A stretch of DNA of 64,000 nucleotides from an uncultured Geobacteraceae bacterium (GTDB lineage: Bacteria; Desulfobacterota; Desulfuromonadia; Geobacterales; Pseudopelobacteraceae): the NCBI GenBank assembly GCA_903939115.1, contig CAJAFV010000062.1, forward strand, positions 62,001 through 126,000. Direction: 5' to 3'. Position numbers and translations under genes: made by a program. Position 1 is the first letter of the stretch. Each line of letters begins with the position of its first letter. Positions 15,533 through 24,201 of the stretch are shown here, one piece after another. The notes under the pieces are model-generated. The model was not told where the DNA came from. It worked only from the letters and a program-made list of their open reading frames with translations, and ran no database searches.

Positions 15533-16603
15533 ATGAGTCATAAGCGTGTTGTAATAGCTATGAGCGGCGGCGTCGATTCCTCTGTCAGTGCGGCCCTGCT
15601 GAAAGAGCAGGGATATGATGTCTTCGGAGTGTCGCTGCAGCTGTATGATCCGCTACCAAAGGAACCGGGCTGTCGGCTGAAAACCTGCTGCTCGTTGGAC
15701 GATGTTCTTGATGCTGGAAGAGTAGCAAAGAAACTGGGCATCCGTTTTGAAGTTATCGACATGCGGGCTGAGTTCAAGGAACTGGTGATCAATTATTTCA
15801 TTGCCGAATATGCGGCTGGTCGTACCCCCAACCCCTGTATCCGCTGCAATGAATTGATCAAGTTTGACCTGCTACTGAAGAAGGCAAAAGAAATGGGTGC
15901 AGATCTGCTGGCAACCGGTCATTATGCCCGCACAGGCGATGATGGTAACGGCAGAAAACGACTTCTGACCGGCCTTGATCCCTTAAAGGACCAGTCATAT
16001 TTTCTCTTTACGCTCACGCAGGAGCAGCTGCAACAGGTCATCTTTCCGGTCGGCATGCTTGAGAAACCTGAAGTCAGGAGGCTCGCGGCAGAATTCAGCC
16101 TCCCGGTGGCACAAAAGCACGAGAGCCAGGAGATCTGCTTTATTCCCGACAATGACTACGTGAAGTTTCTGGAGAGCCACGGTGTCACGCAGAAACCGGG
16201 TGAGATTGTAACCGGCGAAGGCACTGTGATCGGGCGCCACTCCGGATTACACCGCTATACCGTTGGTCAGCGCAAGGGCCTGGGAATCGCCTGGAAGCAG
16301 CCGCTGCATGTGAACTCCATTGATACTGAAAATAACCGGGTTGTGGTGGGTGAACGATGCGAGCTGGAACGATCACGGTTGACTGCTGAGCGAGCAACCT
16401 GGAGCATCGCCCCCGCAGTGACTGAGTTTCGCGCCGCGTGCCGGATTCGCTATCGGCATACACCGGCGCCATGCCGGGTGGTCATCTTCGCAGATAACCG
16501 TTTTGAAGTATATTTTGACACGCCGCAAATATCGGTTACCCCCGGCCAGGCAGCCGTGCTTTATGATGGCGAAGCTGTACTTGGTGGCGGCTGGATTGAA
16601 TAG
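15533..16603 (+). CDS. mnmA: tRNA-specific 2-thiouridylase MnmA
   Basis: A 356-residue enzyme that thiolates U34 of Lys, Glu and Gln tRNAs. It has the PP-loop MSGGVDSSVSAALL, the NPCIRCNELIKFD catalytic cysteine region, QSYFLFTL, and the second cysteine in ESQEICFI. The C-terminal beta-barrel begins around HRYTVGQRKGLGIA. Full length and complete motifs indicate a working enzyme. It lies 16 bases after cysH and 40 before cysD, inside the sulfate-activation operon. The SD (GAAAGA) is weak. Confidence 0.95.
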   Translation: MSHKRVVIAMSGGVDSSVSAALLKEQGYDVFGVSLQLYDPLPKEPGCRLKTCCSLDDVLDAGRVAKKLGIRFEVIDMRAEFKELVINYFIAEYAAGRTPNPCIRCNELIKFDLLLKKAKEMGADLLATGHYARTGDDGNGRKRLLTGLDPLKDQSYFLFTLTQEQLQQVIFPVGMLEKPEVRRLAAEFSLPVAQKHESQEICFIPDNDYVKFLESHGVTQKPGEIVTGEGTVIGRHSGLHRYTVGQRKGLGIAWKQPLHVNSIDTENNRVVVGERCELERSRLTAERATWSIAPAVTEFRAACRIRYRHTPAPCRVVIFADNRFEVYFDTPQISVTPGQAAVLYDGEAVLGGGWIE

Positions 16604-16642
16604 TCACGTTTCACTGTCCGAATAGAATCAGGAGCTACTTTT

Positions 16643-17548
16643 ATGAGTAAAAACCTCACCCACCTGCAGCAGCTTGAAGCCGAAAGTATTCATATCATCC
16701 GCGAAGTGGCATCAGAATTCGGCAACCCGGTGATGCTCTACTCCATCGGCAAGGATTCTGCGGTCATGCTGCACCTGGCCCGCAAAGCCTTTTACCCGGC
16801 ACCGCCCCCCTTTCCGCTGATGCATGTGGACACGACCTGGAAGTTCCGCGAGATGATCGAGTTCCGGGACAAGATGGCCGCCGAATGCGGCCTCGACCTG
16901 ATCGTTCATGTCAATGAGGAAGGTGTCCGCCAGGGCATTTCCCCCTTCACCCATGGCTCATCGCTCTATACCGATATCATGAAAACTGAAGGGCTGAAGC
17001 AGGCGCTTGACCGGTACAAGTTTGATGCCGCTTTCGGCGGTGCCCGCCGGGATGAAGAAAAATCACGGGCAAAGGAGCGCATCTTCTCCTTCCGCAGCGC
17101 CAACCACCGCTGGGACCCAAAGCTGCAGCGCCCGGAATTGTGGAACCTCTATAATACCCGCATCAAACCGGGGGAAAGCATCCGTGTCTTTCCGATTTCC
17201 AACTGGACTGAACTGGATGTCTGGCAGTACATCCACCTGGAGGACATTCCGATCGTGCCGCTCTACTTTGCCGCTGTCAGGCCGGTCGTTGAGCGGGACG
17301 GCATGCTGATCATGGTGGACGATGAGCGCCTGGAGCTCAAGCCGGGGGAAACGGTGCAGTATAAATCGGTCCGCTTTCGCACCCTCGGCTGCTACCCGCT
17401 CACCGCTGCAGTTGAATCGGAAGCGACTACCTTGCCGCAGATCATTCAGGAGATGCTCCTGACCCGTACTTCGGAGCGGCAGGGACGCCTGATTGACCAT
17501 GACTCGGCCGGATCCATGGAAAAGAAAAAACAGGAGGGGTACTTCTAA
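16643..17548 (+). CDS. cysD: sulfate adenylyltransferase subunit 2
   Basis: A 301-residue PP-loop subunit of ATP sulfurylase, making APS from sulfate and ATP with energy from CysN GTP hydrolysis. It contains [59 protein letters not shown] and the conserved C-terminus [12 protein letters not shown]. The length matches the family. The last base of its stop codon is the first base of the cysN start (TAATG), so the two subunits are translationally coupled. Confidence 0.96.
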   Translation: MSKNLTHLQQLEAESIHIIREVASEFGNPVMLYSIGKDSAVMLHLARKAFYPAPPPFPLMHVDTTWKFREMIEFRDKMAAECGLDLIVHVNEEGVRQGISPFTHGSSLYTDIMKTEGLKQALDRYKFDAAFGGARRDEEKSRAKERIFSFRSANHRWDPKLQRPELWNLYNTRIKPGESIRVFPISNWTELDVWQYIHLEDIPIVPLYFAAVRPVVERDGMLIMVDDERLELKPGETVQYKSVRFRTLGCYPLTAAVESEATTLPQIIQEMLLTRTSERQGRLIDHDSAGSMEKKKQEGYF

Positions 17549-19218
17549 TGGCACATCAATCAGAATTGATCGAAGATGATATCCTCGCCTACCTCAAAAG
17601 CCATGAAGAAAAAACCATGCTTCGCTTCATAACCTGCGGCAGTGTCGATGATGGTAAAAGCACCCTGATCGGGAGGCTGCTCTGGGATTCGAAGATGGTT
17701 TTTGAAGATCAGCTGGAGTCGCTGGAGGCGGACAGTAAAAAGGTCGGTACCCAGGGTGGAGCCATCGACTATGCACTGCTGCTTGACGGACTACAGGCGG
17801 AGCGTGAGCAGGGGATCACCATCGACGTGGCCTACCGCTACTTCTCCACAGAAAAGCGTAAGTTCATAGTCGCTGATACCCCCGGTCACGAACAGTACAC
17901 CCGTAACATGATTACCGGAGCCTCCACCGCCCAGGTTGCCATCATCCTTGTCGATGCCCGCAAAGGTCTGCTGACCCAGACCAGACGTCACAGTTATCTG
18001 GTCTCTCTGGTCGGCATCAAGCATATTGTGCTAGCCGTCAACAAGATGGACCTGATCGATTTCAACCAGGAGAAGTTTGAAGCTATCCGGAACGACTACG
18101 AGCAGTTTGCCGCATCACTTGGCTTTGGTGACATCACCGCCATCCCGCTCTCGGCCCTCGGCGGCGACAACATGATCGAACCGAGCGCCAACACCCCGTG
18201 GTATGAAGGACCGACCTTGATGAACTATCTGGAAAATGTGCCGGTCGCTGGAGATAGCCGCGCAGAGCAGTTCCGGATGCCGGTTCAGTGGGTGAATCGT
18301 CCACATCTCGACTTCCGCGGTTTTTGCGGCACGATCGCATCCGGAACCATCAGGCAGGGTGATGAGCTGCGGGTCGCCGCATCCGGGCAGATGGGCAGAG
18401 TGGCACGGATCGTTACCATGAACGGCGATCTGCCGGAAGCGACAGCCGGCCAGGCGATTACACTGACTCTGGAGGACGAGATCGACATCAGTCGGGGGGA
18501 TATGCTCTCATCTCCTGATGCACCACCAACATACGCCCGGCACCCGGAAGCACACCTGGTCTGGATGCACGACGAGCCACTGCAGCCGGGACAGATCTAT
18601 CTTGTAAAAACAGCGACGGCGGTAACACCCGGTCGCGTCACCGCCGTGCAGTATGCAGTTGATGTCAATACCCTTGAACAGAAACAGGTGCCGACACTGA
18701 AGTTGAACGAAATCGGTGTTGCCCGTCTGGAACTTGACCGGCCGATCTCCTTTGATCCCTATCGGCAGAATCGTCATACCGGCAGCTTTATCCTGATCGA
18801 CCGCTTCAGCAACGCAACTGTCGCAGCCGGTATGATCATCGGGACAACCCCGATGGAATCGCCTCTGACAGCGAAGAGAGCGGAACGATCAGACTCGGAC
18901 AGCGGCCTTCCCAAGCGGATCAACTTGAGTGAAGCCGCCGCCGGCAGTGCCGGAGTAAGCGTCGTTGATCTGACCGGGGAGTGGGGGGCACTCGAATTCG
19001 ACGTGTCGACCAGTTTTCTTGATTATCTTGGCAAGGGGAACCGGATTCTCTTTCGCTTGAGGGACGTGGAACAGCTGCAGGCAGTGGCTCTGCTGGCGTA
19101 CGACCACACATTGTCATTTGAATTTGATCGAACTACTGAAGGGGTAAGTATCCTGCTCTTTATGCGGGGGATTCGTTCCGGGAGCAGGCTGTCCGGTGAT
19201 GACGGTATCGGGATATGA
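17548..19218 (+). CDS. cysN: sulfate adenylyltransferase subunit 1 (GTPase) with an extra C-terminal domain
   Basis: A 556-residue EF-Tu-like GTPase: G1 GSVDDGKSTLIGRLL, G3 DTPGHEQYTRNM, G4 NKMD. Beta-barrel domains follow, ending around FILIDRFSNATVAAGMIIG. E. coli CysN ends about 45 residues after that point; this one continues for about 124 (433-556). The tail contains VVDLTGEWGALEFDVSTSFL and FRLRDVEQLQAVALLAYDH. It has no P-loop, so it is not the fused APS kinase of CysNC proteins. Its role is unknown. It is the last gene of the cluster; degraded sequence follows. Confidence 0.93.
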   Translation: MAHQSELIEDDILAYLKSHEEKTMLRFITCGSVDDGKSTLIGRLLWDSKMVFEDQLESLEADSKKVGTQGGAIDYALLLDGLQAEREQGITIDVAYRYFSTEKRKFIVADTPGHEQYTRNMITGASTAQVAIILVDARKGLLTQTRRHSYLVSLVGIKHIVLAVNKMDLIDFNQEKFEAIRNDYEQFAASLGFGDITAIPLSALGGDNMIEPSANTPWYEGPTLMNYLENVPVAGDSRAEQFRMPVQWVNRPHLDFRGFCGTIASGTIRQGDELRVAASGQMGRVARIVTMNGDLPEATAGQAITLTLEDEIDISRGDMLSSPDAPPTYARHPEAHLVWMHDEPLQPGQIYLVKTATAVTPGRVTAVQYAVDVNTLEQKQVPTLKLNEIGVARLELDRPISFDPYRQNRHTGSFILIDRFSNATVAAGMIIGTTPMESPLTAKRAERSDSDSGLPKRINLSEAAAGSAGVSVVDLTGEWGALEFDVSTSFLDYLGKGNRILFRLRDVEQLQAVALLAYDHTLSFEFDRTTEGVSILLFMRGIRSGSRLSGDDGIGI

Positions 19219-19363
19219 TCGATTTCATTGATCAGTCGTCGGCGGGCTGACCGTTTCAGGCTAGAAGTAATTTACTTCACAAGGATTGACGTGCTGATGG
19301 TCCCAAAATTGAAATTCTAACGTTCAACGGAAGTTTGTATATGCCCTTTATAATAGATAAAAA

Positions 19364-19500
19364 TTGGCTGCAGAAGCTGATGTGTTGAAGGTGATTGGCC
19401 ACCCGATCCGCCTGAAGATTGTTGCAGGACTCTGTACTCAAGAGTGCAATGTGAAGCATATCTGGGAATGCCTTGGACTGCCGCAAGCGACCGTTATCAG
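19364..19500 (+). pseudogene. ArsR-family transcriptional regulator, 5' fragment
   Basis: The stretch encodes ADVLKVIGHPIRLKIVAGLC followed by NVKHIWECLGLPQATV. This is the first half of an ArsR-type winged helix up to the recognition helix. Immediately after LPQATV the similarity stops and the frame runs into unrelated sequence, where SQHLAxLK would be expected. There is no convincing start (TTG without SD, in-frame stop just upstream). This is a broken remnant, perhaps of a regulator of the neighbouring sulfur genes. It abuts antisense receiver-domain fragments. Confidence 0.6.
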
Positions 19501-19533
19501 GTTGTTATCAACAACAAATATCTTAAAGCGTTA

Positions 19534-19920
19534 CATCACGATTTTCCCCCAATGCCTCAAATTTATCCATGACTCGCTTCATTTTACTGACAAGCTCATT
19601 TATAGAAAGTGGCTTTGATACATAACCATCAAATCCGAAGTTGCATTCATAGCCCGCTTCATTTATGCGACCAGTTCCTTCGTTAGCATCGGTTTTGACA
19701 GATACCCGTCAAATCCTTCACAAATAAAGCGGTCCTTTTCACCGCGTAACGCCCGGGCGGTGTGAGCAATAACCGGTTGGCGGGAAGAGTTGCCGTACTC
19801 TTTCGCGCGAATGGCACGAAGCGCTTCCTCGCCATTCATGACCGGCATCTGAATATCCATCAGGACGAGATCGAATTCACCCTGCTCATGTGCTTCCAGA
19901 CTCTCTTTACCATTTTTGTA
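19534..19920 (-). pseudogene. two tandem receiver-domain (REC) remnants
   Basis: On the minus strand, 19663-19920 encodes EFDLVLMDIQMPVMNGEEAL and FDGYLSKPMLTKELVA, the second half of a response-regulator receiver with phosphoacceptor Asp and conserved Lys. Directly downstream, 19534-19660 encodes another C-terminal receiver piece (FGFDGYVSKPLSINELVSKM). Neither has a full receiver or a start. They look like debris of a hybrid histidine kinase, or of a duplicated one, related in kind to the kinases at 21411-34773. Confidence 0.6.
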
Positions 19921-19923
19921 ATG

Positions 19924-20091
19924 TCAACGCTTAACCTTAGTTATATCTTCACGGTAAATCATTAAACAGCTATCACAAGTGTAAATCCACTCGTATGGAG
20001 TCCCAATAAAAGTAATATGTGGAGAAAATGACTCTCCCTTACAATAAAGACAACAGCGCTTAGTTTTACCCTCAGCTAATTTATCTAACAT
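19924..20091 (-). CDS. small zinc-ribbon-like protein, 55 aa
   Basis: A short gene with a near-consensus ribosome-binding site (AAGGAG, 9 bases before the ATG at 20091). The product begins MLDKLAEGKTKRCCLYCKGE and has a second CxxC in YTCDSCLMIYREDI. The CxxC-x(n)-CxxC spacing suggests a zinc ribbon. No enzyme function is apparent. It stands among pseudogene fragments, so it may be the surviving part of a mobile or accessory cargo. The good SD and paired cysteines are the reasons for calling it. Confidence 0.5.
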   Translation of the reverse strand: MLDKLAEGKTKRCCLYCKGESFSPHITFIGTPYEWIYTCDSCLMIYREDITKVKR

Positions 20092-20167
20092 AGGTTCTTG
20101 CTCCTTGAGAGTTCCGGTTCTGATCTTCAGGTTTTAAAAAGCGTGAACGAGGAGGTTTTCTGTAGCT

Positions 20168-20350
20168 TTATACAGCATCGGCATTGTCTTTCTCAACATA
20201 TTGGAAGATAACCCCGCGACCATCGGCCAACATTACCGGATTGGATAACAGCGCGCCCCTATGCTCTGGGAACGGGATTTGGTCAATAGATACGTTTTTC
20301 CAAAACGGCAACGTATACCAGGCTATTATAATGACTATGGCGGGGAACAA
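20168..20350 (-). other. unassigned short open frame in degraded region
   Basis: A 60-codon frame (MFPAIVIIIAWYTLPFWKN ...) with one hydrophobic segment. There is no recognisable domain and no clear SD. It lies between the zinc-ribbon gene and an ATPase fragment. It may be a leftover of a larger protein or chance; I do not recognise it. Confidence 0.2.
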
Positions 20351-20417
20351 CAGCTTTTAAAATGGCGGGAGCATATCAAGAGTAAGACCTGCGTCAACGG
20401 GGAGTGGTCCCACCCAC

Positions 20418-20675
20418 AAACCAGCATTACATCATCCTGAACAGCCAACTTGCGCATCCCCTCTGTGAAGCCACTTCTGCTGAACAGGATGAAACGCTCC
20501 CGTCGTGACTCCTTACCCCCATGCAAGCCGTACAGTCCAAGTCTGCTCTTGTCGGGATATTTTTCCGTAACTTGAATTTCTTTATCCACGAATCGGAGTG
20601 AACGCAGGATATCCAGATAACGGACAAGATGACTCTTTTCAAAGCCGGTGTCGGTAATGATTTCCGACATTTTAC
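20418..20675 (-). pseudogene. remnant of a DEXX-box/DUF234-type AAA ATPase, C-terminal part
   Basis: The minus-strand translation contains KMSEIITDTGFEKSHLVRYL and EIQVTEKYPDKSRLGLY. This is the winged-helix plus linker that follows the ATPase domain in archaeal/bacterial DUF234 ATPases. It then jumps to LFSRSGFTEGMRKLAVQDD, typical of the C-terminal nuclease-like domain. The middle of that domain is missing, the ATPase domain is absent, and there is no start. The upstream end runs into the 3' flank of the tmRNA gene. It is a decayed gene. Confidence 0.5.
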
Positions 20676-20715
20676 GTTTGTGCTCCACGCTCCATGCGCC
20701 ATGCCTGGCGTACAA

Positions 20716-20746
20716 AAGAAAAAGCCCCTGATTTCTCAAAGGCTTT
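20716..20746 (-). terminator. terminator of the second tmRNA gene
   Basis: AAAGCC (20721-20726) and GGCTTT (20741-20746) form the stem. Read on the minus strand it is followed by a T-rich run. The stem-loop and the bases between it and the tmRNA 3' end closely resemble those after the main ssrA gene (44872-44932), which shows common ancestry of the two loci. Confidence 0.55.
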
Positions 20747-20778
20747 CGTGTTTGTCCGGATGGTGCCGGAGTGCTATT

Positions 20779-21182
20779 TGGTGGAGGTGCAGGGAGTTGA
20801 ACCCTGGTCCAAACGCTCTTCAATACTAACCTCTACGCTGATAGATTGATTATGGGTTTAAATTCGAGGTAAGCCATCACTCGCGGCACCAAGAACCGAT
20901 TCCTTAATACGACGAATATCGGACCATCCTCGCCGTCCCATTACAATTACTTCTTTTTGACAGCCGAAGGGTTACACAGGGAGTTAAGTCTACCCTCTAG
21001 CTCGCTTGGATTCCGAAGATTCCAAGGCTGGTACTAAGCAGCAATTGCACCTGCAAAGGCGTAATTGTCTGCAGCAGTTGTATTGTTTGCATTTATTGTG
21101 TAGTGGATTATTCTAGAGGCCAACCACCATCCTCCCAGCGCAATCAGTACTTATCTTCGCCTGTCGAAACCTTTACACCCCC
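20779..21182 (-). ncRNA. ssrA: second tmRNA (SsrA) gene
   Basis: Read on the minus strand the RNA begins GGGGGTGTAAAGGTTTCGAC and ends in a T arm (CAGGGTTCAACTCCCTG) and CACCTCCACCA. The 7-bp acceptor stem GGGGGTG/CACCTCC forms completely with one G-U pair. A tag reading frame ends at TAG (21034-21036) and encodes ...ADNYAFAGAIAA, preceded in frame by ANNTTA. Resume codon GCA at 21070-21072 is the likeliest. At 404 nt it is longer than the other copy and nothing looks broken. tmRNA rescues stalled ribosomes with SmpB. Two complete genes in one window is unusual. Confidence 0.85.
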
Positions 21183-21410
21183 ATGAAGTTGAAACCCTTA
21201 AAACGAGAATCATTATTGCTGCTTTCAGTCATACACTATTATCAAATAATTTGCACGAGATTCCGAAAAGGCAGGGACTCTCAGATTGTCCCAGGAAGGT
21301 CTATTTTATTGTTTATATAGGTTAACTACCTGAATTCAATAAAAATCATAACTATGTCGCGCCAGGGATTGGAATCTCAAGGGAGCTTAGGATCTGTCGC
21401 TGACGTTCGG

Positions 21411-22997
21411 TTATCGTAATTGACTATCCAGACACTTTCGCACTGATGCTGCCAAGTCAGATAACCTGAATGGCTTCTGGACGAAATGCACACCCTCATC
21501 AAGCACACCGTGCTGAGTGATGACATCTGCAGGGTATCCAGACATATAAAGGCACCTGAGCTGAGGATTCAGGGACCGAAGTTTGTCAACCAGGTCCTTG
21601 CCGTTCATCTCGGGCATAATAACGTCAGTCATGAGAAGATCGATCTCTCCAGCATGCTCATGTGCCAGGCGCACGGCTTCGCCTGGGGTTCCCGCTGTCA
21701 GCAGGGTATAACCCTGAGTTTCGAGCAGTAGCGAGGTTATCTGCAAAATACCCGGCTCATCTTCCACCAGGAGGATGAGCTCTTGTCCTTTTGGCAATGG
21801 CGCCGGCTGTGCTTCTATCAGAGGTTTTGGGTCCTTCTCCTCGTGCCGTGAGAGATAGATCATAAAGGTTGTGCCTTTCCCATATTCACTGAAGATATTG
21901 ATGAAGCCGTTGTTCTGAGTGACAATACCGTATACGGTGGCCAGCCCGAGGCCGGTCCCTTCTCCAAGACCCTTGGTTGTAAAGAACGGCTCAAAGATGT
22001 GGGCTATTGTTTCCTTGTCCATGCCTGAGCCGTCGTCACTTACGGTCAAGCGGACGTACTCGCCGGGGGTCGCTTCCGGGATTGCGGCACAATAATCGGC
22101 ATCAATGGAGCAGGTGCCGATCTCTATGGTTATCTGGCCGATATCTTCGATTGCATCACGGGCATTGACGCAGAGGTTGGCCAAGATCTGGTCGATCTGG
22201 GAAGGGTCAACTTTGACCAGGCAGGAGTCTGGTGCAGGTTGCCAGACAAACTGGATGTCTTCTCCGATAAGACGCTGCAGCATTTTGAGCATACCGCTAA
22301 TGGTATCATTGAGGTCGATGACTTTGGGGACTACCGTCTGTTTGCGGGCAAAGGCCAAGAGTTGCCGGGTCAGATCGGCTGAGAGTTCGGCGCTGGCTTT
22401 GATCTCTTTCAAATTGTTGCAGACCGGATTAGTCGGGCCAAGGTGCATCAACCCCAGTTCGGCATTGCCGAGGATGACGGTCAGCATGTTGTTGAAGTCA
22501 TGTGCCACACCGCCCGCCAGTCGACCCACTGATTCCATTTTCTGGGCCTGCTGGAGTTGAGATTCGAGTTTTATTTTCTCCTCCTGGGCATGTTTGAGAT
22601 CAGTTATGTCGCGACCAACGCCAAGAACTCCGAGTAGTGAGCCACCGGCTTCATACATCGGAATTTTGGTTGTATACAGCAGGGCGCTATGGCCGTCATC
22701 GGCAAACGTAACCCATTCTTCGTTGCTGCTGGGGCCGTCAGCTGCCATAGCCTTGCGGTCATGATCCCGGAAGAAGTCGGCCAGTTCCTTACCCACAAAG
22801 TCATAATCTGTTTTGCCGACAATGTCGGTTTCTGTGGCACCAAAAAAACGACCAAAGGTTGCATTGCACGCCAGATAGACGCCGTCAGCATCTTTCAGCC
22901 AGATCAGGTCCGGGATCGTATCCAGCAGAGTGCGAAAGCGGCTTTGATTTTCGCGCAGCCTCTCCTCGGCCCGCTTGTGCTCGGTTATATCCCGCAT
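21411..22997 (-). CDS. hybrid sensor histidine kinase, 3' portion of a frameshifted gene (PAS-HisKA-HATPase-REC)
   Basis: A 528-codon frame from MRDITEHKRAEERLREN. It has a PAS domain (about 15-135), HisKA with phospho-His in VAHDFNNMLTVILGN, HATPase_c (NARDAIEDIG, DDGSGMD, GTGLGLATVYG) and a C-terminal receiver (LLMTDVIMPEMNG, FVQKPF). The coding frame continues upstream past the nominal start (FDVTVSPLFDELGSVIAFVHVM). It meets the frame of the 23069-23743 gene at about 23071. Removing one A from AGAGG there restores one REC-PAS-PAS-kinase-REC protein. As written this half lacks a proper start and SD, so the gene is probably inactive unless the extra base is a sequencing error. Confidence 0.75.
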   Translation of the reverse strand: MRDITEHKRAEERLRENQSRFRTLLDTIPDLIWLKDADGVYLACNATFGRFFGATETDIVGKTDYDFVGKELADFFRDHDRKAMAADGPSSNEEWVTFADDGHSALLYTTKIPMYEAGGSLLGVLGVGRDITDLKHAQEEKIKLESQLQQAQKMESVGRLAGGVAHDFNNMLTVILGNAELGLMHLGPTNPVCNNLKEIKASAELSADLTRQLLAFARKQTVVPKVIDLNDTISGMLKMLQRLIGEDIQFVWQPAPDSCLVKVDPSQIDQILANLCVNARDAIEDIGQITIEIGTCSIDADYCAAIPEATPGEYVRLTVSDDGSGMDKETIAHIFEPFFTTKGLGEGTGLGLATVYGIVTQNNGFINIFSEYGKGTTFMIYLSRHEEKDPKPLIEAQPAPLPKGQELILLVEDEPGILQITSLLLETQGYTLLTAGTPGEAVRLAHEHAGEIDLLMTDVIMPEMNGKDLVDKLRSLNPQLRCLYMSGYPADVITQHGVLDEGVHFVQKPFRLSDLAASVRKCLDSQLR

Positions 22998-23068
22998 GAC
23001 ATGAACAAAAGCTATGACACTGCCCAGTTCATCAAAAAGAGGTGATACCGTGACATCAAAAAAACCGT

Positions 23069-23743
23069 TCAGCCTCTTTCCTCGATTTCAAATTTATGCA
23101 CCTGGGCATCCTGTATCATACCGATCAAGGGGCAACTGCACGGAACAGCTTTCAATCCATGCACCGTATCGAAGCATTTCCGCCCCACGATCTCTTCTAC
23201 GGTTATACCGCAACTGTCAGCCATAGCCTTGTTGACCCGGGTAATGGTGTGGTTGATGTCAATGATGGAAATAAGGTCGGGAACTGCATCGAAAGTGCGT
23301 TCCCAGTCTTTTTTTGCCCGAAGTGCTGCTTTGTCAGCCTGCTTGCGTGACTGAATCAGCGACCAGTGTTTTAAAGTTTGCGCCACGGTACGAGGTAGCG
23401 CCTCGAAAGTTTCCGCCGACTTGACGATGTAATCCTGAGCGCCGATCTTCATGGCCTCGACGGCAATCTGTTCATTACCGTGCGATGTCATCATGATAAC
23501 CGGGCACGCTCCGGCTGCCAGGGCGACCAAGTCGCTACCTTCACCATCCGGCAACTGGAAATCAGTCAGGACGAGATCGGGAGCGTGCTGATCTAGGGCC
23601 ACTCTGGCAGCGTGTAATGTACTGACTCGTTTAAGGCAAAACTCTTCAGTAACATTCTCAAAAGAATATTGAATCAACCGGGCATGGCCTTTGTCGTCTT
23701 CAACAACCAGTATCATTGGTGAAGAGGGGTTATCTGTCAGCAT
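23069..23743 (-). CDS. REC-PAS N-terminal portion of the frameshifted hybrid kinase
   Basis: A 224-codon frame: a receiver domain (MILVVEDDKGHARLIQYSF, Asp in VLTDFQLPDGEG, Lys in DYIVKSAE) at about 8-125, then a PAS domain (FDAVPDLISIIDINHTI ... HGLKAVPCSCPL). It ends at TGA within the PAS C-terminal cap, exactly where the next gene's frame takes over one base shifted. It could still produce a soluble REC-PAS protein. It starts 18 bases after the CheY-like regulator gene, with AAAGGAA before the ATG, as the last unit of the signalling operon. Confidence 0.72.
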   Translation of the reverse strand: MLTDNPSSPMILVVEDDKGHARLIQYSFENVTEEFCLKRVSTLHAARVALDQHAPDLVLTDFQLPDGEGSDLVALAAGACPVIMMTSHGNEQIAVEAMKIGAQDYIVKSAETFEALPRTVAQTLKHWSLIQSRKQADKAALRAKKDWERTFDAVPDLISIIDINHTITRVNKAMADSCGITVEEIVGRKCFDTVHGLKAVPCSCPLIGMIQDAQVHKFEIEERG

Positions 23744-23760
23744 GGGAAATTCCTTTCAGG

Positions 23761-24201
23761 TCACCAAGGATGGCTGTTCCAGGCCAACCAGTAAAACCCC
23801 AGATCCTTCAGCAATCTGCTGAAGTCAACAAAATTAACCGGTTTGGTTACGTAGCTGTTGGCATGATATTCGTAGGCCATTGCCATATCTTTCTCGGCAT
23901 CCGAGGTGGTCAGGATGACCACCGGAACAGCTCGCAAGGCCTCACTGGTCTTGACCTCCTTGAGGACATCCAGCCCATCCACTTTGGGCAGACGCAGATC
24001 CAGCAGCATCAGGTGCGGCATGGGGAATAGTTTGCGATCGGCATATTTGCCCCGCCCGTACAGATAGTCGAGCGCCGCCTGACCATCTTTGACATGGTTA
24101 ATGGTATTAGCCACTTGAAAATCCTCCATGTTGCGTATTATTAACTCGGCGTGGTCGCTGTTGTCCTCTACCAGCAGTATTGTTAACGGTTCTCCGTTCA
24201 T
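23761..24201 (-). CDS. single-domain response regulator (CheY/Rcp1-like)
   Basis: A 146-residue stand-alone receiver (MNGEPLTILLVEDNSDHAEL). It has the acidic pair, phosphoacceptor Asp in MLLDLRLPKVDG, Thr in VILTTSD and Lys in YVTKPVNF. The longer loop GRGKYADRKLFPMPHL resembles cyanobacterial Rcp1-type regulators that pair with phytochrome-like or PAS kinases. The start is chosen at 24201 because AAAGGAGG lies 8 bases upstream. The ATG overlaps the stop of the upstream kinase gene by four bases, making that kinase its likely partner. Confidence 0.88.
   Translation of the reverse strand: MNGEPLTILLVEDNSDHAELIIRNMEDFQVANTINHVKDGQAALDYLYGRGKYADRKLFPMPHLMLLDLRLPKVDGLDVLKEVKTSEALRAVPVVILTTSDAEKDMAMAYEYHANSYVTKPVNFVDFSRLLKDLGFYWLAWNSHPW

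Noticed and set aside
17548-19218. CysN as a CysNC fusion with APS kinase
   Set aside because: The long C-terminus lacks the kinase P-loop, and the APS-reductase type of CysH makes APS kinase unnecessary.
23060-23080. Programmed ribosomal frameshift in the hybrid kinase
   Set aside because: There is no slippery heptamer or obvious stimulatory structure at the break. A simple one-base insertion explains the data better.
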